Assembly: GCA_934678955.1 (NCBI GenBank)
Contig: CAKUSI010000162.1
Location: 1 to 8,271 of the forward strand
Source: an uncultured Austwickia sp.
GTDB taxonomy: Bacteria > Actinomycetota > Actinomycetes > Actinomycetales > Dermatophilaceae
Direction of reading: 5' to 3'
Length of the DNA stretch: 8,271 bases
Shown piece after piece: positions 1-5,277 of the stretch. The notes below the pieces were generated by a model that had not been told where the DNA came from, ran no database searches, and saw nothing but the letters and a program-made list of their open reading frames with translations. How positions within the stretch are numbered: the first letter of the stretch is position 1; each line of letters begins with the position of its first letter. The translations under genes and the position numbers were made by a program.

Positions 1-1
1 C

Positions 2-78
2 GGGCCTATAGCTCAGACGGTTAGAGCGCCGCCCTGATAAGGCGGAGGTCACTGGTTCAAGTCCAGTTAGGCCCACCA
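2..78 (+). tRNA. tRNA-Ile (anticodon GAT)
   Basis: Complete cloverleaf. The acceptor stem pairs 2-8 with 68-74, the anticodon stem pairs 29-33 with 41-45, and the T stem pairs 51-55 with 63-67. Anticodon GAT is at 36-38, the discriminator A at 75 and an encoded CCA at 76-78. It decodes isoleucine AUC/AUU. Its 3' part (53-77) is the integration target, and the element restores an intact gene after insertion. The final A of CCA lies just outside the 25-bp core, on the element side. Confidence 0.97.
53..77 (+). repeat. attL core (tRNA side)
   Basis: This 25-bp segment covers the end of the tRNA T stem through acceptor stem and CC. It is identical to 8195-8219. The base before it (C52 versus A8194) and after it (A78 versus G8220) differ, which fixes the core limits. 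Confidence 0.93.
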
Positions 79-124
79 ATACATTCCCGGTCTCACAAGG
101 CTAAACGCTAGACCGATCAGATCC

Positions 125-144
125 CGGTCTACAGATCGTCTAGC
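125..144 (+). repeat. Left putative integrase arm site (P arm)
   Basis: This 20-bp sequence recurs at 8034-8053 with one mismatch (G134 versus A8043). It contains two copies of a roughly 7-bp motif, CGGTCTA and TCGTCTA, starting 11 bp apart. Paired, helically phased direct repeats on both sides of the core are typical of arm-type sites of tyrosine integrases such as that of mycobacteriophage L5. It lies about 50 bp inside attL. It could instead be an operator for the adjacent HTH regulator. Confidence 0.55.
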
Positions 145-170
145 CCACGGCAGTTCGGAACAGGCTCGAT

Positions 171-192
171 GCTCCCTCCCAACGAAGGGAGC
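171..192 (+). promoter_or_regulatory. RBS-sequestering hairpin before the HTH gene
   Basis: GCTCCCT (171-177) pairs perfectly with AGGGAGC (186-192) across an 8-nt loop. The right arm contains the Shine-Dalgarno sequence for the ATG at 199. Folding of the leader would hide the ribosome binding site, suggesting translational control. No experimental support exists here. Confidence 0.45.
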
Positions 193-198
193 TTCGCC

Positions 199-660
199 AT
201 GTCCACCACCACTACTCGCCCGCTGCCGGCGTGTTGCACCGCGCACGACGGTCCGCACCTCCACGGCTGCGGCTGGCCCCGGACGGCGTCCGGCCGAACC
301 CATGCCGGCGCCTGCATCCTGCCCGCGCGCGTGCCTCCCGGCTACGTGAACCCGACCCGGGCGGACTTCGACCAGGCGATCCGTGAACTGCTCGACGAGG
401 CGAACGTGAGTCAGGCCGAGGCCTCCCAACGCTCCGGCATCCCGCTGACCACCTTGAACCGGAAGCTGAACGGCAAGGGCCGGGCGTTCCTGGTCTGCGA
501 GTTGGCAGCGCTCCGCGGCGTCCTCGGCGTGAGCATCACCGACATGGCGTTCCGCGCCGACCAGGTCGCAGCCGAAAGGGTACGGACCAGCGCGTACCCC
601 ACCGACCAGCGCGACGCCCTGACCGAGGTGCTGAGCGCCGACGCGATCCCGACTCCCTGA
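199..660 (+). CDS. Cys/His-rich HTH transcriptional regulator
   Basis: A 153-aa protein with two parts. Residues 1-50 are rich in Cys and His (C12, C13, H16, H20, H22, C24, H35, C39) and might bind a metal. Residues about 55-118 look like a Cro/CI (XRE)-type helix-turn-helix, with the core 'SQAEASQRSGIPLTTLNRKL' at 71-90. I chose the ATG at 199 because AAGGGA sits 9 nt upstream, while the in-frame ATG at 169 has no ribosome binding site. It is the only rightward gene and sits next to attL, facing the capsid cassette, where a repressor or switch gene could lie. The leader holds an inverted repeat (109-131) and an RBS hairpin, so autoregulation is plausible. The DNA-binding call is fairly secure; its role as repressor or activator is unknown. 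Confidence 0.75.
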   Translation: MSTTTTRPLPACCTAHDGPHLHGCGWPRTASGRTHAGACILPARVPPGYVNPTRADFDQAIRELLDEANVSQAEASQRSGIPLTTLNRKLNGKGRAFLVCELAALRGVLGVSITDMAFRADQVAAERVRTSAYPTDQRDALTEVLSADAIPTP

Positions 661-677
661 CCAACCTCCTATCGCGA

Positions 678-699
678 CTCCCCGGCTTCGGTCGGGGAG
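678..699. terminator. Hairpin terminator between convergent genes
   Basis: CTCCCCG (678-684) pairs perfectly with CGGGGAG (693-699) around an 8-nt loop, 17 nt after the stop at 660. There is no U tract, which is common for actinomycete terminators. It could also stop leftward transcripts coming from the HNH gene. Confidence 0.6.
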
Positions 700-849
700 C
701 CGCTCGGCTGTTGGTGCCGACACCGAGACACCCTGGGGACGGGGGCTCGTCCAGGCCGATCGTGCCCCCTGGGGAGGTGACTCGCAGTCCACAACACCTG
801 AGTTTTCTGGCAGCACGGACGTTTGAACTATCCGAACGGTCTAGCGCTC
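700..849. other. Noncoding gap next to the HNH gene; possible packaging-site region
   Basis: About 150 bp between convergent genes with no credible frame. It has G/C-rich blocks (two copies of CCCTGGGGA at 731-739 and 767-775) and an imperfect hairpin near 732-754. An inverted copy of CGCTAGACCG (left end, 106-115) lies at 837-846. In cos-type phages the HNH gene lies close to cos, so this is where I would look for a cos-like site. I cannot recognise one. Confidence 0.25.
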
Positions 850-1209
850 TCACCGCCGGTCAGAGCTGGGGTCGGCTCGCCTCCCTCCCCAGGGGTGGGC
901 GGCTCGTCCTGCTGCGGACAGGTTGCAGGCGGGGTGTTCGGGTCCGCGGATCTCGGTCCGGTCGTGGTCGGCGTGGCCGAGGTGGAAGTCGGTGGTGACG
1001 GGCTGGCCGCAGCGCCAGCAGAGGATGGTTTCGCCTCGGTTGAGCTTGGCGAGGATGTCGCGGCGGGCGGCCTGGAAGGCCCTGCCGTAGCCGCGTTGCT
1101 CGGCTGTGCCGCGCGCGCGGTCGTGGGCGCGGCGGTGTTCGTCGCAGAGTCCGCGGCGGGCGTTGTTGGGGATGATGGTGGGGCAGCTGGGTCGGCTACA
1201 GACCTTCAT
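850..1209 (-). CDS. HNH endonuclease (phage packaging type)
   Basis: A 119-aa protein with an N-terminal Cys/His cluster (C4, C9, C22, H25) and an HNH domain at about 62-104. The C64-x2-C67 pair, the 'FHLGH' segment ending at H79, and 'GPEHPACN' at 89-96 give the zinc knuckle and beta-beta-alpha metal site. Phage HNH proteins of this size act with the large terminase in cos cleavage during DNA packaging. I chose the ATG at 1209 because AAGGGA lies 8 nt upstream; the GTG at 1227 is the longer option. It is the last gene of the leftward cassette, after the capsid gene. No terminase accompanies it, so if it works in packaging it must pair with a terminase supplied elsewhere. A homing-type nuclease is an alternative, though its place beside capsid genes favours packaging. 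Confidence 0.88.
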   Translation of the reverse strand: MKVCSRPSCPTIIPNNARRGLCDEHRRAHDRARGTAEQRGYGRAFQAARRDILAKLNRGETILCWRCGQPVTTDFHLGHADHDRTEIRGPEHPACNLSAAGRAAHPWGGRRADPSSDRR

Positions 1210-1343
1210 GGTGGTGTCCCTTGTCACAGGCTGGGGTGCGCGGCGCTGGTCGGGTCGTTGCCGGCGAAAGGCCCCGGCTCTCCGACCATCGGTTCGCGTT
1301 CATGTCGTGCGTGTCGTTGACGCCGCGCACCCTGGTCGATGGG

Positions 1344-2189
1344 TCAGGCGGGTGCGGTGACGGTGAGCTTCGCGATCCGGTTGGGCTTGACGACGTTCTG
1401 GCCGAAGCGCCAGGTGCAGCGGAGTCCGACGCTGTCGTGGGCGAAGTAGGCGTCTTCGCTGAACGCGACCTGGACGTCGCCGACGGCCGACACGATCGCG
1501 GTCTGGTCGATGACGAGCAGGTTGCCGGTCGGCATGGCGGGGGTGGTGAGCACGGGCAGGGACAGCAGGTACCGTGCGGCGGCGGTGGTGCCGGCGCCGA
1601 GGAGGCTGTCGTTGCGGTCGGTGCCGACCTTGAACCGGTTGAGCCGGGCCCAGGCGTCGGGGGCTGCGAGGATGTGGCTGGGGGTGCCGCCGTTGCCTTC
1701 GATGGTGGCGAGGGCGTCGACCAGGACGTCGAGGTCGTCGGCGATCGCGCCGCCGTTGACGATGCCGGTGATGTTGAGCAGGCCGGCGGGCGGGGTGACG
1801 GCGGGGCTGGTCGGTGCGGCCTGGGCGATGTAGGCCTCGTTGGCCTTCTTGGTGACGGCCCGCTGCACCGAGGTGGACAGCAGTGTTTCGGCGTCGGGCT
1901 GTGCCAGCTGTTCGCGGCTGAGCCGGATCAGCTGGGCGACCTTGCCGGTGTACACGATGACTTCGGCGAGGCCCGGGTTGGATTCGGCGATCTCTCCGCC
2001 TTCGGCGACGAACGCGGCGGTGGCGTCGTCGACGTACGGGACGCGGACGGCGGGAGCGTCACCTTCGACGCTGCCGGCGATGGTGGAGGTGAGCAGGACG
2101 AGCGCGTCGGGAACGGCGTCATCGGCGTGGATGTAGCGGATGTCCGGCCGCCAGGCGGCGGCGGAGGTTGCGGTGGTTTCGGTGGCCAT
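1344..2189 (-). CDS. HK97-fold phage major capsid protein
   Basis: A 281-aa capsid protein. Residues 48-92 resemble the E-loop and spine-helix entry of HK97-type capsids ('AVRVPYVDDATAAFVAEGGE'). Residues 170-186 ('PSHILAAPDAWARLNRF') match the family's A-domain segment, and 207-276 ('LSLPVLTTPAMPTGNLLVID' onward) the typical C-terminal half. It forms the icosahedral shell. It has only a very short N-terminal segment and no roughly 100-residue delta domain. That makes it close in length to mature HK97 gp5, so assembly must rely on a separate scaffold, presumably the gene upstream. The start ATG has GAAGGAG 6 nt upstream. No prohead protease is encoded. The fold assignment rests on sequence pattern alone but is strong. 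Confidence 0.93.
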   Translation of the reverse strand: MATETTATSAAAWRPDIRYIHADDAVPDALVLLTSTIAGSVEGDAPAVRVPYVDDATAAFVAEGGEIAESNPGLAEVIVYTGKVAQLIRLSREQLAQPDAETLLSTSVQRAVTKKANEAYIAQAAPTSPAVTPPAGLLNITGIVNGGAIADDLDVLVDALATIEGNGGTPSHILAAPDAWARLNRFKVGTDRNDSLLGAGTTAAARYLLSLPVLTTPAMPTGNLLVIDQTAIVSAVGDVQVAFSEDAYFAHDSVGLRCTWRFGQNVVKPNRIAKLTVTAPA

Positions 2190-2371
2190 GGTGGGGCTCC
2201 TTCAAGCGGGTGCGGCATCTTGGTGGCCGCGTGAACAAGTGGTTGTTCGGTGTGGCCGCTGGCCTGCATCCGTTGCCCCGCTGGGGCTGGGGTGGATCGG
2301 GGTGGGCGCCTGGCCCGGCATCCTCGATCGACAGTTCGATTCTACCGGACCAGGCCGCCAGGGTGTTGGTG
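2190..2371 (-). promoter_or_regulatory. Capsid gene leader with perfect GAACAA/TTGTTC palindrome
   Basis: This 182-bp gap separates scaffold and capsid genes, while most other genes in the cassette overlap. GAACAA (2233-2238) and TTGTTC (2243-2248) form a perfect 6-bp inverted repeat with a 4-nt spacer, 44-59 bp before the capsid start. The gap suggests a separate capsid promoter or an mRNA processing or attenuation site. I cannot place promoter boxes with confidence. Confidence 0.35.
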
Positions 2372-2839
2372 CTACCTGATGAACGCCGACGCCCAGTCCC
2401 CTCGCCCAGGGTTCCCGCCGCGGCCCTGCGACGGGTCGGGGCGCGGTACTCGGCGCTGCAGCCCGAGGGCGTCGATGGCGTTGGTGCAGGCGGCCTCGAC
2501 CAACTTGGGGTCGACGTTGCCGTCGGCGTCCAGTAGATCCGCAAGGGTCGCCCCAGAGGCCCACAGGCCAGCCGGCTTGATCCGGTGCGTGGCTGCGAGG
2601 TGGTCGACGAGTTGCCGTTGGGCCGCCTCGGCGGCGGCGGCCGCACCTGCGAGTTGCTGCTCGGTGTCGCGGAGCCGGGCACGGTACTTCGCAGCCTCCC
2701 GGTTGCCGGGTCGCTTCCCGTCGTCGTCCGGTTCTGTGTCGGTCGCGGGCGGGCTGGCCGGGTCGGTCATCGTCTTCGCGTCGTCGAGCAGCTTGCCGGC
2801 GGCGTCGGTCAGGGTGGTGGGTTCGGGCTGGTCACTCAT
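2372..2839 (-). CDS. Scaffold-like capsid assembly protein
   Basis: A 155-aa, very hydrophilic protein. An acidic, Pro-rich N-terminus (1-40) is followed by a basic predicted coiled coil (about 46-83, 'REAAKYRARLRDTEQQL'). Then comes a short helical segment with 'LADLLDADGNVDPKLVEAA' (99-117), a Gly/Arg/Pro-rich linker and the C-terminal tail 'GDWASAFIR'. Composition, order and place directly before the capsid gene match scaffolding proteins of actinobacteriophages. Such proteins guide procapsid assembly and set shell size, and leave without becoming part of the virion. The start ATG has GAGAGGA 8 nt upstream. Its first 8 nt overlap the end of the upstream gene. Function is inferred from pattern and position. 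Confidence 0.75.
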   Translation of the reverse strand: MSDQPEPTTLTDAAGKLLDDAKTMTDPASPPATDTEPDDDGKRPGNREAAKYRARLRDTEQQLAGAAAAAEAAQRQLVDHLAATHRIKPAGLWASGATLADLLDADGNVDPKLVEAACTNAIDALGLQRRVPRPDPSQGRGGNPGRGDWASAFIR

Positions 2840-3086
2840 CGGTGGAGTCCTCTCGGGTGATGGTGGTGATGAGGTGGTTGGTGATGTTGTCGAGCGCGGC
2901 GACGGCGGCCGGGATCGCTTCCCGGTTGGGTGCGAGCAGGCCGGCGGTGATCGCGACGGTGGCGGACAGCAGCGCTCCCGGGTCGCTGTCGGTGAGCAGC
3001 GTCGTCAGCCCGGCCTTGTCGTCGGTGAGGTAGGCGCGCATGACGGCGCAGGCGGTCAGGGTGTCTTCGTAGGTCATGGGGAACAT
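2832..3086 (-). CDS. 84-aa protein of unknown function
   Basis: Not recognised. The predicted product is a small, mostly helical, slightly acidic protein with a hydrophobic Ala/Leu/Ile-rich middle (about 38-72) and no Cys pair, signal peptide or clear motif. It starts at an ATG preceded by AAAGGA with 7 nt spacing. That ATG overlaps the upstream stop as TGATG, and its 3' end overlaps the scaffold gene by 8 nt, so it is surely translated as part of the cassette. Its position between regulators and scaffold is compatible with a capsid-assembly or packaging adaptor, but nothing in the sequence proves that. Confidence 0.7.
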   Translation of the reverse strand: MFPMTYEDTLTACAVMRAYLTDDKAGLTTLLTDSDPGALLSATVAITAGLLAPNREAIPAAVAALDNITNHLITTITREDSTDE

Positions 3087-3319
3087 CAGGGTTTCCTTTC
3101 GGTGGTGCGGGTGAGCGGCTGCACGGCAGCGGCGTGGATGCAGGCCGGATACTGGCTACGGCCGTGGGCGTCGCAGTTGTAGCGGTGAAGCTTGGTCGCC
3201 TCGTAGCGGACACGGACCTCACAGCCTGTGTCCGGGTCGACCACGAACGCCAGGAACCAGTGCGGACGGAACCGGGCGCCGACCAGCCGCACGCCGGGCG
3301 GCAGTACGGGCCCGGTCAC
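3086..3319 (-). CDS. Small Cys/His (SWIM-like) zinc-binding protein
   Basis: A 77-aa protein with a beta-rich first half (about 10-45) and the pattern C49-x2-H52-x7-C60-x-H62 ('NCDAHGRSQYPACIH'). This resembles a short SWIM-type zinc finger, though the classic first C-x-C is replaced by C-x2-H. Such fingers mediate DNA or protein contacts. The start is GTG, overlapping the WhiB-like gene's TGA as GTGA, so it is translationally coupled. The metal-site reading is an inference; the specific role is unknown. Confidence 0.65.
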   Translation of the reverse strand: MTGPVLPPGVRLVGARFRPHWFLAFVVDPDTGCEVRVRYEATKLHRYNCDAHGRSQYPACIHAAAVQPLTRTTERKP

Positions 3320-3597
3320 GACACGACCCCCGTCCGGGTCTTCGGGGTGAAGTCACGCCCGCCGTACACACCGAACGTGGTCCGGTGGGCTTGGGCGTAG
3401 CCAAGGCACTCCGCGATCACAGGGCACGACCGGCACGCCCGAATCGCCTCGGCCCGTTCGTTCTCGTCCTCGGCGAGCCACGGGTCACCGGGGTGGCCGG
3501 CCAGGCAGGGCAGGGTGAGCCCGGCCCGGATCGCGGTGTCGGTCACGGTCAGCAGCCGCTCGGCCGCCTGCTGGCGGGCCTCGGTGCGGGCGGTCAC
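3316..3597 (-). CDS. WhiB-family Fe-S transcriptional regulator
   Basis: A 93-aa protein with the four WhiB cysteines: C31, then C55-x2-C58-x5-C64. A GVYGG turn follows at 76-80 and a basic tail after it. The family binds a [4Fe-4S] cluster through these cysteines and regulates transcription, often by docking on the primary sigma factor region 4. The usual turn is GVWGG, so Tyr here replaces Trp. WhiB proteins are confined to actinobacteria and their phages. In mycobacteriophage TM4 a phage WhiB interferes with a host WhiB and causes superinfection exclusion. The start GTG overlaps the helicase stop (GTGA) and has GGGAGGTGA 5 nt upstream. A role in controlling late genes or interfering with host or helper is inference. 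Confidence 0.88.
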   Translation of the reverse strand: MTARTEARQQAAERLLTVTDTAIRAGLTLPCLAGHPGDPWLAEDENERAEAIRACRSCPVIAECLGYAQAHRTTFGVYGGRDFTPKTRTGVVS

Positions 3598-4646
3598 GAT
3601 GTCACCTCCCAGATAGGTGTCCCGTCTGTCCCGTTGTCCCGTTCGTGACCAGACGAACGGGACAACGGGACACTTGGGACACCCGTAGAGGGGATGAAGG
3701 TGCCGCGTCCTGCCTTGTCGATCCGGCCGGCGTCGGCGGCACGGTTCAGGTACCGGCGCGCCTTGTCGCGGTCGATCTCGAGGGCTTCCGCGACTTCGGC
3801 AGTTCCGACACCGTGGGGATGTTCGCCCACGTAGTTGATGATGCGAACCAAGTCCTCGCCCAGACCTTCGCTTGCGCGGGCGTCCCTCGCGGCGGCCCCC
3901 GCCGCCTTCAGTGAGTCACCGACGAGAGCCCAGCTTCCGCCCGTCATCGTGACTGAGTACTCACCCTCGGCGACGTCCCGGCCGGACACCTTCAGCAGGG
4001 CGTTACCGCCGCCTCGGGCGCGCTCCAACACGATCGTGTAGTCGGCACTGCCGTTGAGGCCCTGGGTGCCGCTGGTGGAGTCCATCCAGTCGGAAGAGGA
4101 CATCTTGCGGTTGTGATGCACGACGAGCAGGGCGCTGCCCGGGTGGGCGTCGGTCAGGGCTTTCAGGTGTCCGCCGACGCGATAGTCGCGCTGGTAGGCC
4201 GACTCGCCGGGGAGAGCGTTGGGCATGACCTTTCCGAGTGTGTCGAGCAGCACTAGGCCGCCGGCATGGTTGCCTAACCACTCCGTGAGCAGGGGCAGGA
4301 TCTCTGCTGGCGTCGCGGCCGTGAAGTACTCGAACCTAGCCGGGATCGGTTCGCCGATCATCAGTTGCCGGGCGCGGTCCTGCATGCGGCGGTCGCCGTC
4401 CTCCAGTGCCGCGTAAAGGACTGGCCGGGCGGGAACATCGATCGCACCGAGGGCACGGCCCCCGCAGGCGGCGGACAACGCCAGCCCCAGGACGAACCAG
4501 GACTTGCCGAGCTTGGGCGGGCCGACGACCAGGCCGAAGCCTTCGGCCACCAACCCCGGCACCACCCACTGCAGCGGCGGGAACACCTGATCGTTGAGCC
4601 ATGCTCCGTTCCGGACGCGCTCCAACAGGGATGTGGTCTCAGCCAC
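3594..4646 (-). CDS. RepA-like RecA-fold replicative helicase / ATPase
   Basis: A 350-aa protein with a RecA-fold ATPase (about 25-245) similar to RepA-type hexameric helicases (AAA_25). Walker A GPPKLGKS is at 42-49 and Walker B 'GLVLLDTLGK' at 130-139. A sensor-like 'LLVVHHNR' is at 173-180, and 'TQGLNGSADYTIVLER' at 194-209. Residues about 265-325 form a winged-helix-like DNA-binding domain. The long frame continues to 4859, but the GTG at 4646 is preferred. GGAGGTGG lies upstream of it, the frame starts just after the neighbour's stop, and the extra 71 residues are low-complexity. The likely job is initiating or driving replication of the excised element. Its 3' end contains a 20-bp inverted repeat that may be the origin. 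No primase domain is seen. Confidence 0.85.
   Translation of the reverse strand: MAETTSLLERVRNGAWLNDQVFPPLQWVVPGLVAEGFGLVVGPPKLGKSWFVLGLALSAACGGRALGAIDVPARPVLYAALEDGDRRMQDRARQLMIGEPIPARFEYFTAATPAEILPLLTEWLGNHAGGLVLLDTLGKVMPNALPGESAYQRDYRVGGHLKALTDAHPGSALLVVHHNRKMSSSDWMDSTSGTQGLNGSADYTIVLERARGGGNALLKVSGRDVAEGEYSVTMTGGSWALVGDSLKAAGAAARDARASEGLGEDLVRIINYVGEHPHGVGTAEVAEALEIDRDKARRYLNRAADAGRIDKAGRGTFIPSTGVPSVPLSRSSGHERDNGTDGTPIWEVTS
3617..3682. repeat. Iteron-like long palindrome, candidate replication origin
   Basis: TGTCCCGT occurs at 3618-3625, 3627-3634 and 3635-3642. Its inverse ACGGGACA is at 3657-3664 and 3665-3672, with a degenerate copy at 3674-3681. The arms 3627-3646 and 3653-3672 are a perfect 20-bp inverted repeat around a 6-nt centre. 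Outer GTGTCCC/GGGACAC (3617-3623 and 3676-3682) extend the symmetry. It lies in the last codons of the helicase gene and so encodes part of its tail. Repeated binding sites beside a replication gene suggest an origin; a terminator or regulator operator are alternatives. Confidence 0.6.
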
Positions 4647-4648
4647 GC

Positions 4649-4942
4649 TTAGGCCACCTCCCCGAGCACCGCGGCGACCTCGCCGGCCACGAAGTCGGGC
4701 GGCCCGTAGCGGCGCAGCACCTGCGCTTTCGCACGGCACGCTGCAGCTGTGGCACGGCAACGCTGAGCCCGCTCGGTCAACTCGGCCGCCGTCGCCCGGC
4801 CGTTGAAGTCCGACGACCGCGGCGCCGCCCACTCGAACACCAGGGCACGCCGCTCCCACTGGCCGGCCATCCCGTCAGTGAGCAGATCAGCCAGGAACCG
4901 GACCCTGAAGGCCTCGTTCGACGTCACCATGCTGGCCGTCAC
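4649..4942 (-). CDS. 97-aa protein of unknown function
   Basis: A basic, mostly helical protein with no catalytic motif. The segment 'RRALVFEWAAPRSSDFNGRA' (31-50) is followed by an Arg/Ala-rich helix with C62 and C69. It resembles, from memory, hypothetical proteins common in actinomycete mobile elements. The GTG start overlaps the upstream stop as GTGA (4939-4942), and it ends just before the helicase start, so it is expressed together with it. An accessory replication role would fit the position, but no evidence in the sequence shows this. An internal ATG at 4930 is an alternative start. Confidence 0.6.
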   Translation of the reverse strand: MTASMVTSNEAFRVRFLADLLTDGMAGQWERRALVFEWAAPRSSDFNGRATAAELTERAQRCRATAAACRAKAQVLRRYGPPDFVAGEVAAVLGEVA

Positions 4943-5277
4943 CGGACGCCCCCGTCGAGAAGAAGCTGGTCGTCCTGATCGAGAAGAAGCTGGTCGTCCT
5001 GGACGTCGAGATAGGGGGCGTCCACCGGCACCAGCCGGACCAGCACCATGTCGGCCTGATCACCACGAGCACGGGCACGCTCCACGGCACGCTGAGCGCC
5101 GGGCAGGTTGAAGTACAGGTGCCGACGCACTGATCGGCCGCGCACCAGCACCGCGTAGGCGTTGCGGAAGAACACGCCGGCGTCGGAACCGGTATCGTGG
5201 TCATCAGCGCCGCCAAACGCTTCGTGAGCCGCCTGGGACCGCCCGCCCGGGCGGCTTTGCTGTTCAGCCACGGCCAC
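4939..5277 (-). CDS. 112-aa protein of unknown function with an 8-residue C-terminal repeat
   Basis: Not recognised. The N-terminus is polar and Gln/Gly/Arg-rich. The middle contains 'GVFFRNAYAVLVRGRSVRRH', a beta-rich core, then 'VPVDAPYLD'. The C-terminus carries a tandem octapeptide, 'DDQLLLDQ' then 'DDQLLLDG'. The start is uncertain: GTG codons at 5280, 5277 and 5271 are all possible. I chose 5277 because GGAGG lies 6 nt upstream. The longer frame to 5406 overlaps the upstream gene in another frame and is unlikely. The 5' end overlaps the upstream stop and the 3' end overlaps the next start as GTGA, marking it as part of the cassette. Confidence 0.55.
   Translation of the reverse strand: MAVAEQQSRPGGRSQAAHEAFGGADDHDTGSDAGVFFRNAYAVLVRGRSVRRHLYFNLPGAQRAVERARARGDQADMVLVRLVPVDAPYLDVQDDQLLLDQDDQLLLDGGVR
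4955..5001. repeat. 24-bp tandem repeat inside a coding region
   Basis: A 23-bp stretch (4955-4977) is repeated exactly at 4979-5001, a period of 24 bp, so the reading frame is kept. It encodes DDQLLLD twice. The perfect identity suggests a recent slippage duplication. Confidence 0.85.

Larger units (their letters stand above)
79..198. promoter_or_regulatory. Left element end: CGGTCTA sites upstream of the HTH gene
   Basis: This stretch between the tRNA and the rightward gene carries CGGTCTC at 88-94, TAGACCG at 109-115 and CGGTCTA at 125-131, with a variant TCGTCTA at 136-142. The 109-115 and 125-131 copies form a perfect 7-bp inverted repeat with a 9-nt spacer, suitable as an operator. The promoter of the downstream gene should lie here, but I cannot name convincing -35 and -10 boxes. 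Confidence 0.45.

Noticed and set aside
67..816. Leftward open frame of 249 codons across the tRNA 3' end and HTH gene
   Set aside because: It runs opposite the HTH gene and into the tRNA, has low-complexity Arg/Gly/Ala composition and no homology pattern.
1210..1343. Short leftward open frame between capsid and HNH genes starting near 1302
   Set aside because: About 30 codons, no ribosome binding site, and it runs into the HNH gene in another frame. The weak GCCGG/CCGGC stem (1260-1278) there is also not strong enough to call a terminator.
1221..2234. Long rightward open frame of 337 codons
   Set aside because: It lies opposite the capsid gene, is extremely Gly/Val/Asp-rich and has no ribosome binding site or domain; it is a GC-driven antisense shadow.
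3617..3682. Reading the long palindrome as a simple transcription terminator
   Set aside because: It lies inside the helicase frame before coupled downstream genes, lacks a U tract and has repeated 8-bp units, which fits a protein-binding origin better; not fully excluded.
4647..4859. N-terminal extension of the helicase frame to 421 residues
   Set aside because: The extra 71 residues are low-complexity and overlap a supported gene in another frame; a GTG with a strong ribosome binding site is at 4646.
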